A DNA stretch of 64,000 bases from Steinernema hermaphroditum (GCA_030435675.1 CM059622.1:9858001-9922000); one strand, 5' to 3'. Shown: positions 1 through 13,595, numbered from the stretch's first letter. The notes: generated by a model from the sequence alone, not told the origin. A program made the numbers and translations.

Positions 1-3000
1 CGGGCCAAGAAGCCCGCCGATGTAGAGCCGAGTCCTCAGTCGCTCGGAGATCGTCTCGAAGCGCTCAAGGATGAAAAGGCCGACCTCGAACGGCTCAACA
101 CCAAATTGGCCGATGTCGACGAGGCTACGTTGGACGCCGACAGTCGCGCCGACATCCAAGCTCTTCGAAAACGCATCGCCGATATGTTCGACGAGATTAC
201 GGTATGTTACCATTGGGCTATGTGTGCACTCATCGCCGATTTGTTGCAGAACGCGGAAAAGAACACCGAACAGCAGTTGCAGGAGAAACTGGCCGTGGAG
301 CGTCAGAACGCGGAAGCGAAGCGGCTTCTCGACAACCTAACCACGCTGATGGAACGTGCTCGTCAGACGTTGAGCGACGCATCTGCCCTGCCGACTCTGT
401 ACGAGAGTGTCGGAAACGAGCTAGACGAGGCAGTCGGCACTGCGTCGCGAGCCACCGAACATGTGGAACTGAAGCAGCGCGAGAGCGGTAACGTAGCCGA
501 ACTGCTCGCACAGCTGCCAGCCGCCACTGCACTTGCCCAACAGCTCAAGAAGCGGACCGCTTCGTGGCTGGCCTTCGTGCGCGAGCGCGATGCCGCAAAT
601 GTCGAACTGGACGACTTGCGCGAACCTCTCGATCGCATCGAGGAAGCACCATTGCGCGACTTGGACCAAGCGCAAAAGGACCTCGACGAGTTAAAGGTTC
701 GAACATTTCAATCACAGCACAAGTACACATTGTCAATTTCAGAACGCCTCCGCCGGCATCGCTCGCATCAGGAACACGATGACGAAGCTGCAAGCCCTTT
801 GCGAGGAGCTTGATCCGCTGGAGACAGCCTACGCCGATGTGCGCTTCTTTGACGTCGATGTCGAGCAAACCGAACGACAGTACGACGAACTGATGAACCA
901 GCTGCAGCTTGAAACCAGCGACGAGAGCGCGTCACGCGATCTCGACGAACAACTGGCTGGCGAAGTGTCCGCACTTCGCGCTGCTATCGAGAATGCCGAT
1001 GTCGTAGCACTGGATCAGTTCCAGAGCGAACTGATTCCAGGTCTGCTCGCCGAGCTCAAGGACAGAGACAGCCGTGCGGAAGCGGCGAAGAAGAACCGTC
1101 GTCACGTGACGCGAGCTCCTGTGGCTGCCGAACACCAACTGCAGCTGACTGTCGACACGATCCAGGCTGCGATTCGCGATCGTCTGGACAGCATTGCCGA
1201 AAACGAACGCCGAGCGCTGATAGAGTCACTCGACAAGCAGTGCGAACTACTCAAGAGCGCTCCTACGGAAGAGCTCATCGAAAAGGTGGAGGTGCAACTG
1301 CAACAACTTGCTCCGAACGACGAGGACAGAGAGCATGTCGAAGCGTTGCGCCGTCAACTGGACGACGCTCGCGCCGACAAGCAACGACAAGAAACGGAAA
1401 AGAAGGAGAACGAACAGCGTCAGCAGGCGCTCGAAGTGTCACTCCAATCTCTGGACACCGTCGCGCAGACTCTCGACGTTTTGTTGGCTCGACCCCTTGT
1501 GAAGACCGAAGAGACTACGGTAGCCGATCTGCTGCCCACTGCTGAAGCTGCTATGGAAACGTTGACGAAGGAGCTGGAGAACGTCGAAACGCAAACAGGC
1601 GCATTGCCCATAGAGTCGGCACTCAGCGAAGCGGCACAAAAGAAGTTGGCCTATGGAAAGAAGCTGTTGCCGCTCGTCGAAGCGCTGTTGGTGAAACTGC
1701 GACAGAAGAAGAGGAACAGCGACGAATTGGACACTCAACTCGGCGATGCGGAGAAAGCCGTCGAAGACGTGGAGAAGAGCGTTGCCGACGCCACGTCGCG
1801 CTATGAAGCTGGGCTGCAGCCACTTGCGCTTGCTCAAGAACATCTGGAAACGGCGAAGAAGCCGCGTCAAACGCTTGTTGACGCTGCGGACAAGACGCTG
1901 AACAGCGTAGTCCAGTTTGTCGCCGAACATGCGGACATGGTACCAACCGAGGCCAACACCAAGGCGGCGTCGTTGGCGAAACGTCTTGAAGACGCTCGCA
2001 AACGCAGCGATGCCTTCTTCGACAGCCTCGAAGTGGAGGTTGCCAACGAGAAGAGAGTCGCCGAGTTCAATGCCAAGATTACCGATGCGCTCGTGAATTT
2101 GAACATCGAAGTACCACAGGCTGCCGGAGACGCTCCGGAGCAGTTGGTGCCGATCCAGGATCGTCTCAACGAGTGCTTCGTCACCATCGATGAGCTCGAC
2201 AAGGCTGTTTCGGAAGTTGATCCCAATGACAAAAAGATTCGCCGCGATCCAGCAGTCGACGTCACAAAGCTCCGTCACCAGGTGGAACAACTGTCGCAGG
2301 CGTTGAATGAGAAGAAGGACGAGGCGAAGAAGCGACTTGAAGTTCTGGCAGCGGCAGCAGCCGTTACCGCGGAACTGGAACCCCTCGTTGCGCGTGTCGA
2401 TGACGCGGTTCGTGACGCTGAAGCGGTCGAATGGAATCCGGTCGCTTCACCAGAGGAGCTGAACAGCGCCATCGAGAAGCTGCAAAAGGCAAACGACGAC
2501 ATTGGTGCGATGCAAGCCTGCTACGAGAAGCTGGACAAGGAAGAAGCCGAGAACAACACTCTACGTGCGTCCACTCTTGGAAAGATCGAAGCGGCCGACC
2601 AGGCTGTCGCCCCACTCAAGCAGGCTCTGCACGATCGCCTTGACAAGATCAACGACGAACTGGCCGAGTTGGACAAGATCGACGATGAACTCGATGTGAC
2701 CGAGCGTGAAGCCAGTGCAGCGACCGCGTCGAACGCGACTCCCGACCAACTGATGGAGATCAGTCGCTCTCGTCTTCAGCCTCTTGAAGAGTCGCTACGC
2801 GCTCAAGACCCGTCAGCTGCTCCTCCCGTTGTGGTGGAGAAGCGTGATGCCGTAGCGAAGAAGCTTGCCGACGTGCGCAACACCATCGAGAAGGCCGTTG
2901 CCGACGCCGAGAAGCAACAAGACCTTGTCAACTCGCTCAACGACGCCATCAACGCCGTTCAGTCGGAAGCCGATCAACTTCGGTCGAAGTACGCTGAGAC

Positions 3001-4480
3001 GGCAAGACCACTCGACGAAAGCATTGAAGACTCGAAGAAACTGCAGGCGCTACTCGATGAACTGGCCGCCGTTTCGGTGACCGATGTGCAGGACAAGGCC
3101 GATCGCGAGTACCTCACTCGACTTGGAGACTCGGTGAAGGCATCGATCAAGGTACGTTTCGTTACCAACCCCATTCAACAAACGCATTTTCATTTTCAGG
3201 AGCTCAGTGTGCCGTTGGACAACGACGTGCGCAGGGAGCAAGACGTGCTGAAGAAGTTCCACGACACGCTCACCGATCTGACGATCGCTGGCGACGCTGT
3301 TGTTGCGTTCGACCCTCTTGCGCCAGCCGAGAACAGCGAAGCGCGCGAAGTGCAGACGAAGCAGGTGTCCGATCTCAACGAGCAACTGCGACTATTGAAG
3401 GCTCGAGCGGACGACGTGCATACGGACATCGCCGAAGTGGTGAAGAACGTCGCTCGTGACGCCGAAGTCTCCGGTGACAACCTGCCGCAACGTGTCTCCC
3501 AGCTTCAAGACGAACTGAACAAGAAGAAGAACGTGATGGCGAAGCGACACGTGCTCGACAGCGTCGCTCCCGAGATTGTTGCCGCATCCGATGCGCTGCA
3601 GAAGCGAATCGACGATGTCGAGCAAGTGCCCCTCGAGTCGCTCGATGAGCAAAAGGAAACACTCAACGACCTGGAAAAGATGAAACGTCAGCTGGAAACC
3701 GCGCTGGAGAAGGTGCCCGAAGGTCCCGAAGGCGACGAGCTTCGCGCACGCAGCCAATGGGATCTGTCCCGTTTGAACGACCTGTTGAAGCGATTGTCGG
3801 ACGCCGTTGGCGACAAACTCGCCGCGCTTGCCTCCTTCAAGGCGACCAAAGAGGGTGTTAACGCCCAATTGGACAAGATCACCGAGAAACGGGCCAAGAA
3901 GCCCGCCGATGTAGAGCCGAGTCCTCAGTCGCTCGGAGATCGTCTCGAAGCGCTCAAGGATGAAAAGGCCGACCTCGAACGGCTCAACACCAAATTGGCC
4001 GATGTCGACGAGGCTACGTTGGACGCCGACAGTCGCGCCGACATCCAAGCTCTTCGAAAACGCATCGCCGATATGTTCGACGAGATTACGGTATGTTACC
4101 ATTGGGCTATGTGTGCACTCATCGCCGATTTGTTGCAGAACGCGGAAAAGAACACCGAACAGCAGTTGCAGGAGAAACTGGCCGTGGAGCGTCAGAACGC
4201 GGAAGCGAAGCGGCTTCTCGACAACCTAACCACGCTGATGGAACGTGCTCGTCAGACGTTGAGCGACGCATCTGCCCTGCCGACTCTGTACGAGAGTGTC
4301 GGAAACGAGCTAGACGAGGCAGTCGGCACTGCGTCGCGAGCCACCGAACATGTGGAACTGAAGCAGCGCGAGAGCGGTAACGTAGCCGAACTGCTCGCAC
4401 AGCTGCCAGCCGCCACTGCACTTGCCCAACAGCTCAAGAAGCGCACCGCTTCGTGGCTAGCCTTCGTGCGCAAGCGCGAT
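1..4480 (+). repeat. large tandem repeat inside anc-1 (offset 3889 bp)
   Basis: Bases 1-590 and 3890-4479 are almost identical, with an offset of 3889 bp. Removing the three introns of 46, 48 and 48 bp in one period leaves 3747 bp, or 1249 codons. The 48-bp intron at 202-249 is repeated identically at 4091-4138. Identity ends near 4480, where the second copy runs into unique sequence leading to the KASH domain, so the second copy is partial. Confidence 0.92.
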
Positions 4481-5765
4481 GCCGCAATGCGAAAACTGGA
4501 AGAGTGGAACCTGCACATCGAGAGCGAGAATTCCCATCTCCTTCGCACCTTAGAAGAAGCCGAAGTTAACCTTGAGGAGATCAAGGTTTTTTACACTGCA
4601 TTGAGCTATTCTTAATAGAATTGTTCCAGAACGAGTGCGCCGCTTTTGCAGTGTGGAGAGCGGACGTTATCGAAAGCATGGACGACATGGCTGATTTGCT
4701 CGCTCCTATGGAGCTGGCGTTTGATGAGATTCGATTCTTAAATGTGGCCATTGAATCTACGGACCAAGATTTTGAGGTATGTTTCACTTCGATTATTTGC
4801 GTGACAGGCTCTTTTCAGAAATTGCTGGATGCTCTGTTCACTGAATACCGAGTGGAAGAAGAGCTTCAACACGAAAGGAATCTTATCGAAGAAGAAGTTA
4901 GCGAGATGGAGGGACGCTGCGTACTTCTGATGGACGACAACGATATCGACGGACTGAGGGTGAGTGTCGAGTTTGCTCTCCTTCCCAAACCACTGATATT
5001 TGTAGCGCTTACTTTTTGAGCTGAACAGTGTGGGCGCACACATCGCACAACTGATTCAAGACGTCGCCAGTGGAGTAGAGAATAGGACGTTCGTGGCCAT
5101 CGGCGCGGGCATCGACGGTGAATCCCTTCGACAGCGGGTTCAGGCTATCGAGTCACGGGTACGCGAAATCACCGACAGCCTATCGCCTTCGGACACGGAC
5201 GCCGAGTCGCCCGTGGGCCCTCCTCAAGGAAGCTACGACGTGGAGGCCGCGGCCGAGATACTGGCCGCCCTCTACCCTAACGAGCACCCGCGCGACGTCC
5301 TCCGAGAGCGTGACATCGCCCTCGACGACGACGGAATCGGGGACACCGAAAGCGAAACCCACAGCGACTTCAGCGCCCCTTCGCCTCCGAAGAATAGCGA
5401 AGACGAAGCTCTCGAGGTCGACGTCGGTCTCCTTGACGAGGACAGTCCTTCCAGCAGCAACACCGCCGGCCTCCTGTCGTCGATTCCGGACGACCCCACA
5501 CACGACACCGTTGTCAGCCAGGTGCACTTCCGTCGCCAACGTTCCCGCTGGCGCCGGATCCTTCGGACGGCTCTGCCCCTTCAGGTATGTTGACCAGCCT
5601 ATCCACCAATAAAAACATCTGCTTTAGGCGATGCTCGTTCTTCTGTTGGGAGCAGCATGCCTCGTGCCTCACTGCGACGATGAATACTGCTGCATGCTGC
5701 TTAATCGCTTTGCGAACTCGTTCGATCCTAGCCTAGAATTCGTGAACGGCCCGCCACCATTCTAG
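1..5765 (+). CDS. anc-1: anc-1 3' part: giant KASH-domain spectrin-like/nesprin protein (5' end outside window)
   Basis: Outer nuclear membrane protein that tethers nuclei and organelles to the cytoskeleton through SUN proteins. Exons by splice sites: <1-201, 250-696, 743-3151, 3200-4090, 4139-4585, 4630-4776, 4819-4959, 5006-5584, 5628-5765; all introns are 42-48 bp and phase 0. The body is an Asp/Glu/Lys/Ala-rich coiled-coil rod. The last two exons give an acidic linker, then LPLQ, a hydrophobic segment (AMLVLLLGAACLVP) and a tail ending NGPPPF followed by the stop: this is the KASH signature (transmembrane helix plus short lumenal tail ending PPPX). Rod sequence at 1-590 recurs at 3890-4479. 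ANC-1 of C. elegans is also built from large near-identical repeats. The identification is firm; the 5' part and total length are unknown. Confidence 0.93.
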
Positions 5766-5795
5766 ATCTCCCATCACTTCCATACCCCTTCCCTT

Positions 5796-7882
5796 ATGAA
5801 TACGAGTCCCAGTGTGCTTGTTCTCAGTTGTAATCGTAAGTTAAGCCCCCCGTTCGGGTCGTAGTGAGACCCGATAGTCAAAAAGAAATCCTCCTGAATA
5901 AGGGGAATTTCACAGTTTTTTATGAGATGTTTGCGGGTGGTTTACTCTCGACATTAGTTGCGAAACTTACATTGTACAGATCGATTAGATAAAGTTTTAA
6001 ATGATTGTTGATTGAAACACATCAAACCATAACAGTGCATTGCGCTACAATGAGATTTCGAAACATCTTCTTTTATAGTTGTGACGAAACCAAGGAGAAC
6101 TAATGAAAAACTGACTCCGTTTCGAAAAGTCGGTTGCACTGTGCACAAACTCGGTCTGCCAAAATTGTCAACGGATACCATAAAAGCCGGGTCGGGTTAT
6201 CCCAAAAGTACGACCTCTGCCCCCAACACTGTCCTTCCATCTAAAAGTATCCGTGAAATGTCTCACTTTCACAGCACTCTGCGTGACAACGGCTCCTGCA
6301 ACGACATTCATGAAATCGAACTCTACGACGGTAGGTGATCAGCGAGAGGATCTTTCCCAAGTTGCGTTCTTTTCCCGCTTTTCCTTTGACTCACTTTTAC
6401 TCGACGATTTCATTTTTGGTGTTTCTTTTGGACCTGCCGACCTGTAGGCACAAAGCATGCTAGCACTTTCTCGCGTGGTTTCGTATTATGCAGACCCATA
6501 TCACGTATTAAACACCTCTGACAAGGCCGGCTACTTCCAGAGGATCTACTATGCAAGCGTTAGTGGGCAGGGAAGCAGAAACTGCAAGATTGCTTTCCAT
6601 GGTAGAGGAATCCATCAACGAAGGTTGTTCGTTGTCGTGCTACATCAGTGGACGACCAGGAACCGGCAAAACTGCGACTGTGAAGTTGGTCACGGAAAGC
6701 TTGCAGCGCGAAGGGAAGGTTTGTGACGGTAGATATTGTCTTTTGCCAATAGCATTTAGGTTGATCTGTGTTACATCAACTGTGCTCCGGTTAAGACTAC
6801 GAATGACCTCTACAAGGCCATCGCTGCTCGGGGTATGAACCGCCCCAGCGTTATCGTCCGCATGCTTTCGACAGAAGTTCACAAATTTTTCACATCACTC
6901 AAGAAACATATGTGAGTGGTCGCTTCTGTTGTCATCTCTATCAAGTTACTTCAGCGTTATTGTTCTCGACGAAGTCGATCACCTATGTTCGAGGAAACAA
7001 GAAGTCCTCTATACGGCATTCAGATGGCCATGCGACTTTAAAAACATTATTTTATTAGGTAACAAGAACCATCGCGGACTCGCACCAGCGTTTCTTTTAG
7101 GCATTGCTAACTCGTTAGATTTAACAGAACGCTTGCTGCCGAAGCTGAAGTTGAGTTCTTCGCCTGTCAGTTTCATTTTTCCGCCTTACTCCACAGATAA
7201 TTTAGTGGACATTCTAAAGAAAAAATTGGAAAATGTGAGTCGCCAAGTTCTTGAAGTTATTCGGTATGATGATTCTAGGAGGAAAACGTTGATCCCAGGT
7301 CAATTGAGCTCTGTGCCAAGAAGGTAGCGTTGCAGACTGGGGATGTCCGTCAGGCGATCAGCATTGCTGAGCAGATGCTGACAGTTATGCGGTCAGTTTT
7401 GTTCTCCTGCTAAATCCTTTCAAAAGATTTCATTCTTCAGCGAAGTGAGCGTGGCAAATACAGAGGTTCCCGAAACGCCAAAACACAGCGCTTGCAAAGC
7501 AGTTCTGAGTGTGATGTCCAGTGTGCAAGACTCTCCTCTGAAGCGCTCTAACATTCCCCAGCATCCCAAGCTGATCCTAGCGACTATGTTGGGTCTCATG
7601 CGTGACACAAAGAGGAGCTACGTTTTGCGGGATCGGCTGTTTGCAGCTTATCGGGATGGTTGTTCCGCGTGCCAAATTCCCAACTCTTTGGATAGAACTG
7701 AACTTGCGGGAGCCCTGCAAATGTTGGAAGCTCAAGGAATCGTTCGCTTTGACAGTGCAAACAAGGTCTCTCTACAAGAACGCAGAGCTGCGACTAGGAC
7801 GAAGCTCGGCACGGATCACTGCGTCCAGCAGATTTACGACCTTAACTTCTGCTCAATCAGTGTACCCACCACAAAAGCGTGA
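5796..7882 (+). CDS. cdc-6: cdc-6: DNA replication licensing AAA+ ATPase
   Basis: Loads the MCM helicase onto origins together with ORC and CDT1. Exons: 5796-5835 (tentative), 6079-6334 (3' end tentative), 6541-6718, 6760-6911, 6955-7058, 7101-7234, 7279-7391, 7441-7882; the sum is 1419 bp (472 aa). Visible are VGRE before the AAA+ core, Walker A GRPGTGKT, Walker B VIVLDEVDHL, sensor 1 LLGIANSLDL, a second AAA+ lid with TGDVRQAI, and a C-terminal winged-helix domain. Length and order fit CDC6 rather than ORC1: no BAH domain is seen. The first exon begins only 31 bp after the anc-1 stop and keeps frame, but the N-terminus is a low-conservation region. The core from 6541 is certain and the two 5' exons are inference. 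Confidence 0.88.
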
Positions 7883-8049
7883 TATTAACAGCCTTTGTTA
7901 TTCCATATGATCATATATTGCATCTATCTCTGAAATGTCGGGTAAATAAAATACTGGTCTCATTGTGCGGATGGGAGTGTATCTGTGTCCTTGCGTATGG
8001 CTACGCTGATATATCCTTGTGGTGTTTCTGCTCTTTTCTATGTGTAACA

Positions 8050-8067
8050 CATCTTTAGAAGCTCAGG
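8050..8067 (+). promoter_or_regulatory. probable trans-splice acceptor before NIP7
   Basis: Polypyrimidine plus AG acceptors (ATCTTTAG at 8051-8058 and CTCAG ending 8066) lie directly before the NIP7 ATG at 8068, 185 bp after the cdc-6 stop. This is typical of a downstream operon gene receiving a spliced leader. Inferred from spacing only. Confidence 0.5.
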
Positions 8068-8652
8068 ATGCGTCCTCTTACCGATGAAGAGACCGAAATG
8101 GTGTTCAAGAAACTCGCCCACTACATAGGCGAGAATGTACGGCTTTTAATCGAGCGAGACGACGGAACCTACTGTTTCCGCCTACACAAGGAGCGCATTT
8201 ACTACTGCAGGGAAGACCTGCTGAAGAAAGCCGCTCTTATCGCCCGAGAACCACTGTTGTCGTTTGGAACGTGCCTTGGGAAGTTCACCCATTCGAAGAA
8301 GTTCCATCTTCATATCACGGCGCTTGATTACTTGGCTCCTTATGCAAAGGTTTGTGTGAATACATCTCATGGTGAGTCGTTTGTTTTCCAGTGGCGAGTG
8401 TGGCTGAAGCCAAATGCCGAACAGCAGTTCCTCTACGGAAACAACGTGCTCAAGTCCGGAGTTGGACGGATGACCGAAGGAACCGAATCCCACCAAGGAG
8501 TCGTTGTATACTCGATGAGTGACATGCCGCTGGGATTCGGAGTCACGGCGAAGAGTACGACGGACTGTCGACGCGCCGACCCCACCGCAATCGTTGTGCT
8601 TCATCAGTGCGATCTTGGAGAATACCTGCGAAGTGAACAAACTCTCACATAA
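8068..8652 (+). CDS. NIP7: NIP7 homologue, 60S ribosome biogenesis factor
   Basis: Nucleolar protein needed for 27S pre-rRNA processing and 60S subunit assembly. Exons 8068-8349 and 8392-8652, with one 42-bp phase-0 intron, give 180 aa, exactly the usual eukaryotic NIP7 length. The protein starts MRPLTDEET and carries [42 protein letters not shown] and the C-terminal PUA domain with [17 protein letters not shown] and [10 protein letters not shown], ending [10 protein letters not shown]. These blocks follow the family closely along its whole length. It lies 185 bp downstream of cdc-6 on the same strand and is probably its operon partner. Confidence 0.96.
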   Translation: MRPLTDEETEMVFKKLAHYIGENVRLLIERDDGTYCFRLHKERIYYCREDLLKKAALIAREPLLSFGTCLGKFTHSKKFHLHITALDYLAPYAKVCVNTSHGESFVFQWRVWLKPNAEQQFLYGNNVLKSGVGRMTEGTESHQGVVVYSMSDMPLGFGVTAKSTTDCRRADPTAIVVLHQCDLGEYLRSEQTLT

Positions 8653-9154
8653 GTTGGTTTTGGTTACTTGTTGTTATTGTTGGAAACGTTGTTGGTTTTT
8701 TGTTATGCAAATACTATCCTTCTGCTTGATACGTTCACTAAGTTGCTGGGTTATATTCATCTACGCATTGGTTTTCAAGGTTGTTGTGGGCAGTGAATCT
8801 TATTGTATTCAAGGATCGGATGCTGGAACGGAGCCAGCGAAGAAGGTTTCAGTCCAACACAGAGGAAGAGAAGCTGTCCAACCAGCCCGTTCGTTAACTA
8901 GATGTGCGGAATCGCTAGCTGCCCGTGTTGCATTCATCCTTGCAGTTGTTTAGGATCAGATTATCGCGTCCTTGGAAGTTTGATCGCCGCATCATCACCG
9001 TATCTTCCCCGTTTTCAAAAGTAAAATAAATTTCGAGCGCCTCTCCGCCCTTGTTTGTTTATTCGCCATGGCATTCTCCAGAAGTTGTTTACGCTCAGAG
9101 TGAGCTTTTGTAAACAGGCGCTCGAAGTGACCACTCTGCCTAGCGTCTCTTTCC
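8653..9154 (+). other. intergenic, no gene seen
   Basis: About 500 bp, T-rich near 8650-8790, with an AATAAA near 9026. No coding pattern is recognised. It includes the NIP7 3' UTR and the presumed promoter of the next gene. Confidence 0.6.
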
Positions 9155-10079
9155 ATGGACCCCTTCAACGAGACTACTACGGTAGACAGAGCTGCGTGTT
9201 ACGGTGCAAGCGTCGGCTTTCAGCCCTTCGGCTCCCCTTCAGCGCCTTTCACGTCTCCCGGGTGGAAACGGCAGCTGCCGAAACTGCACGGCTGCTGCTT
9301 CGTTCTCGCCTTCTTCTGCCTCCTTCCAGTGGCGTCGGGCTTCGCGCGCTACTTCCGCGACTGCCTCACCTCCTACACACCAGGGGGTCTTCGACTCTGG
9401 TTCCATGTGCACCGTGCCCTCAACATTCTCGCCGTCGTCCTCATGGTGTTTGGCCTTCTAGGCACACTCATCTCCCACGGTGGGTCCTCTTCTGTGGGCG
9501 TACGGTAGAGATATCCTTGTAGACTTCGTGTGGACGGGCCCAAAGGTCGGCGCCGGCGCCGCGAATGCTTCGCCAACCGCCATTCACACCATCTTCGGCC
9601 TCTTTGCGGTGATCCTCGCCTGGACACAGCCCCTTAACGTCCTCCTCCGCTGCGGACCTAACCACCGCCTTCGGCCCCATTTCAACTGGTCGCACCGCAG
9701 CATTGGAGTCGTCGCATGGCTGCTCGCAGGTATTCTCTCGATCTGGACTTTCTATCGTAACCTTTAGCCGTCTCCAACATGATCGCTTGTAAGTGCTTCT
9801 TCTGGGACTTCATCGACGCGCCGTCCGCCGTCGCGACGTGCGCCTTTGTCTTCGGTGTCGTCGGAAGCACCGCCGTGTTGGTGGAACTCATCGCTTACCG
9901 TATAAGAACCGTGGACGTCCTACCCGAAAAAACGCACTGGGTACCCGCAGTTTGCATTCGTCACCCTTCCAGACTCCTTGCAGAAAGCTCTCCAGGTGAT
10001 CATTTTCACAATGGCGTCGACGCTCCTCGTCGTGCTCTCCACGATCCTTTGCGTCCTTATCGTCGCGAAGCCAAAATGA
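9155..10079 (+). CDS. cytochrome b561-domain (FRRS1-like) multi-pass membrane protein
   Basis: Predicted haem-binding transmembrane electron carrier / ferric reductase of the cytochrome b561-DOMON (FRRS1) family. Exons 9155-9479, 9523-9729, 9768-9910, 9951-10079 (804 bp, 267 aa); introns are 43, 38 and 40 bp. About six hydrophobic helices are visible: the first begins after KLHG, the second is in FHVHRALNILAVVLMVFG, the third begins IHTIFG, the fourth follows HFNWSHRSIG, then DFIDAPSAV and a last helix before the terminal KPK. The regularly spaced histidines at helix ends are the expected axial haem ligands. No DOMON domain is seen upstream, so this is a short b561-only form. The last intron, with a weak GTGGAC donor, is chosen because it restores the final helix. 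Confidence 0.78.
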
Positions 10080-11049
10080 GGTCCCTCGTGATCGCTGGCC
10101 TCTATTCTACCGTACGAATAAAGTGTCCCTATCAACTGCCCGGTTATCGCTCAGGAGTCAGAATAAATTACCACTGAAGAATCAAAACACCCCATACCAC
10201 CGTCACATGAAAATTAATGCCACATAACATAGTATAAAAGGAGTATAATTTGACCTTGACTTTGACTTTATTCACGACTCAAAGGCATTACACCTTGCAT
10301 GACAGCGAATAATAGACAAACAGAGGATGTCTCATTGCTGCAGGCTTCATCCTTGGCGTAGCGGTGATGTCGAGCCGGTCGTAGACGGCGCACTTCACGG
10401 GGCATCTGCGAATCGGCAAAACTTCGGAAATGGTCGAATATCTTCTTCGCGGGCGTTTGGACCACTGCGGTAGCTTCGGGGCTCGCATCTGCTTCGGAGA
10501 GATGAGTCTGTGTTCCGCGAGTTGCATGTTCGGTGCTGACTAGCATTATCGGCCGCCTTCGGTGGCGTCTTATCGCTTAGTGCTTCATGCTCATGCCCTG
10601 TTCTGCTCCATGCTCATGCCCATTCATGTCTCATTCTATGCCCTGTCCATGGTTTATTCCACCATTCTTCATCTTATTCCCCGATGGTGTCCTCAGGGCG
10701 TCGGCGACGCTCCGGATGACATGCGCTGCCGGATTCCTGGCGTCGGACATCTTGTTGTCAGCGGTGGTGGGACTACGGCTTCCGGGTGTCCCAATTCCCT
10801 CTGGGAGCTGGAAAACTCATACATGCCACAGGGTATGCCATCTGACCAAACCAGACACTCAGAGAGCGACCGCAGGAACCGACCGCTCGCCACCGCGACA
10901 TGAATGAGACTCCTAAGGAAGAGGAGAAGAAAGTGGAGTATAAACAGTATAAAGGAGTATAAACAGAGTAAATCCCATCATTATGTATAAGTTAAATACC
11001 ACAGGGCGAAGATAATAACTTATCGAGAACTCGAAACAGCCAAAAAAAC
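10080..11049. other. intergenic between convergent genes, with a weak minus-strand ORF
   Basis: Contains AATAAA at 10117-10122 for the upstream gene. A 92-codon ORF on the minus strand (10268-10546) ends at a reverse AATAAA (10267-10272), but it has no recognisable domain and competing open frames, so it is not called as a gene. 10580-10660 is an ATGCTCATGCC-like low-complexity tract. Confidence 0.5.
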
Positions 11050-12345
<1,296 letters not shown>

Positions 12346-12835
12346 CTTTTAAAACCTGTAACGCAGATGTGACATTAGCACAAAAGAATATTCGGATATA
12401 AAAGCGACGAAATTGCAAAGCGACGCATAAATCCGTCAAAACCGCCGAGAGCGCCGACGGAATTCCCGCATCACAGTGCACGATGACATTACCTCGATTT
12501 TCGAATGATCGTGTTGAGACCAGAGGGAAAATACAGTCTGACAGACAAGTGTGAGCGGAAAAAAGCCTCTCGAAATATTTCCGAGATCTCGGAAGAGTCA
12601 ACCGATCGAGGAGAGGATGAAAACACGAGTGCTCCAGTCACTCGCACCGTATCGTGTGCACCAGCATTTCTGAATATTTTTCGTTCTGTCCGGAATACAC
12701 ATATTTGTCGTGTGTTGGGAAAAGTGAGTAATCCAGCATTCATCAAAACTTATGAGTTTCATCCATTTTTAAACCTCTAGCAAACACTGAGTCACTGGGT
12801 CATATCACCTATACGTAAATAAGCCATCCTTCTTT
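12346..12835. other. intergenic, no gene seen
   Basis: 490 bp between the rpn-8 start and the Nudix gene stop. Small ORFs on both strands show no recognisable protein. It probably holds the rpn-8 promoter. Confidence 0.6.
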
Positions 12836-13595
12836 TTACAGTTTGTTTTGATGCATCGTTCCATGTAACCCCCTCGCGAGGACATCAGCGACGGCCTCTC
12901 GGGGTGTTTTTTCTTTGCTCCTAAAAACTACCGCTGGATACTCCGGAAAGCGATTGTAGACGGTCGCCGCTACCAAAATGCAGATAAAGGAGGTAATGCC
13001 GAAAACGTTTGTGTCGTTGACCTAGAAGAACATACGATAACACATTTCCTCTGTGCGTTCCATACCGTGAACGAATGCACTTGGAGTCCGGAAAAGTACA
13101 TGCAGGAGTGATTTTCATGTGTCAAGAATACATTCAACTCGGCCCAGAAACAGCGATCCACCTCCGAACTGGTCGATGGTTCGAAGGGTCGCATGAGTAC
13201 GCCTACTGTAGGATACAATACGATTCCACTTCTATTGCGCACAGGCTTCAACGTGGCGACGACGCGGACAAAACTCTCGGGCAAACCGACTTCTTCGAGA
13301 GATTCCCTTAACGCGGTTCTGACGACGTTCTCGTCACTGTCCTCCTTCATCCCACCCGGGAAACAGACTTCTCCAGGATGCCTTCTCAGATGTTTCGAGC
13401 GCACGGTCAACAGCACGTTCCATTTGTCTTCTAGAACGGAGGTTCCACAACTTTGTGAGCACACTTGCCTTTCTTATCGAGGAGAACCAGCACGCCGGCT
13501 ACGCGATCGGAGGAAGGGTTGTGCGTTTCACTGACCGTTAACGCGTCCATGGCGAAAATCTCCTTCAGAGTGCTGATCTCCGATTCAACCTCCAT
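12836..13595 (-). CDS. Nudix hydrolase of the CoA diphosphatase type (NUDT7/NUDT8, C. elegans NDX-3/NDX-8 class)
   Basis: Predicted to cleave coenzyme A to phosphopantetheine and 3',5'-ADP. Exons (minus): about 13463-13595, about 13066-13427 and 12836-13021. The 13022-13065 intron is clear. The first junction (13428-13462) is unresolved: the best in-frame join needs a 35-bp intron. Sequence shows AGVLVLL, then VRSKHLRRHPGEVCFPGG, the family-specific lead into the Nudix box, and TALRESLEEVGL, the catalytic REXXEE part. The C-terminus reads GITSFICI and YNRFPEY. The ATG at 13595 is preferred over an upstream in-frame ATG at 13643, because sequence above that is a low-complexity repeat. The family is secure; the exact paralogue is not. 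Confidence 0.82.

Noticed and set aside
1439..4102. Long minus-strand ORFs opposite anc-1 (up to 283 codons)
   Set aside because: Antisense shadows of a GC-balanced coiled-coil coding region; they lack domains and cross the spliced introns of anc-1.
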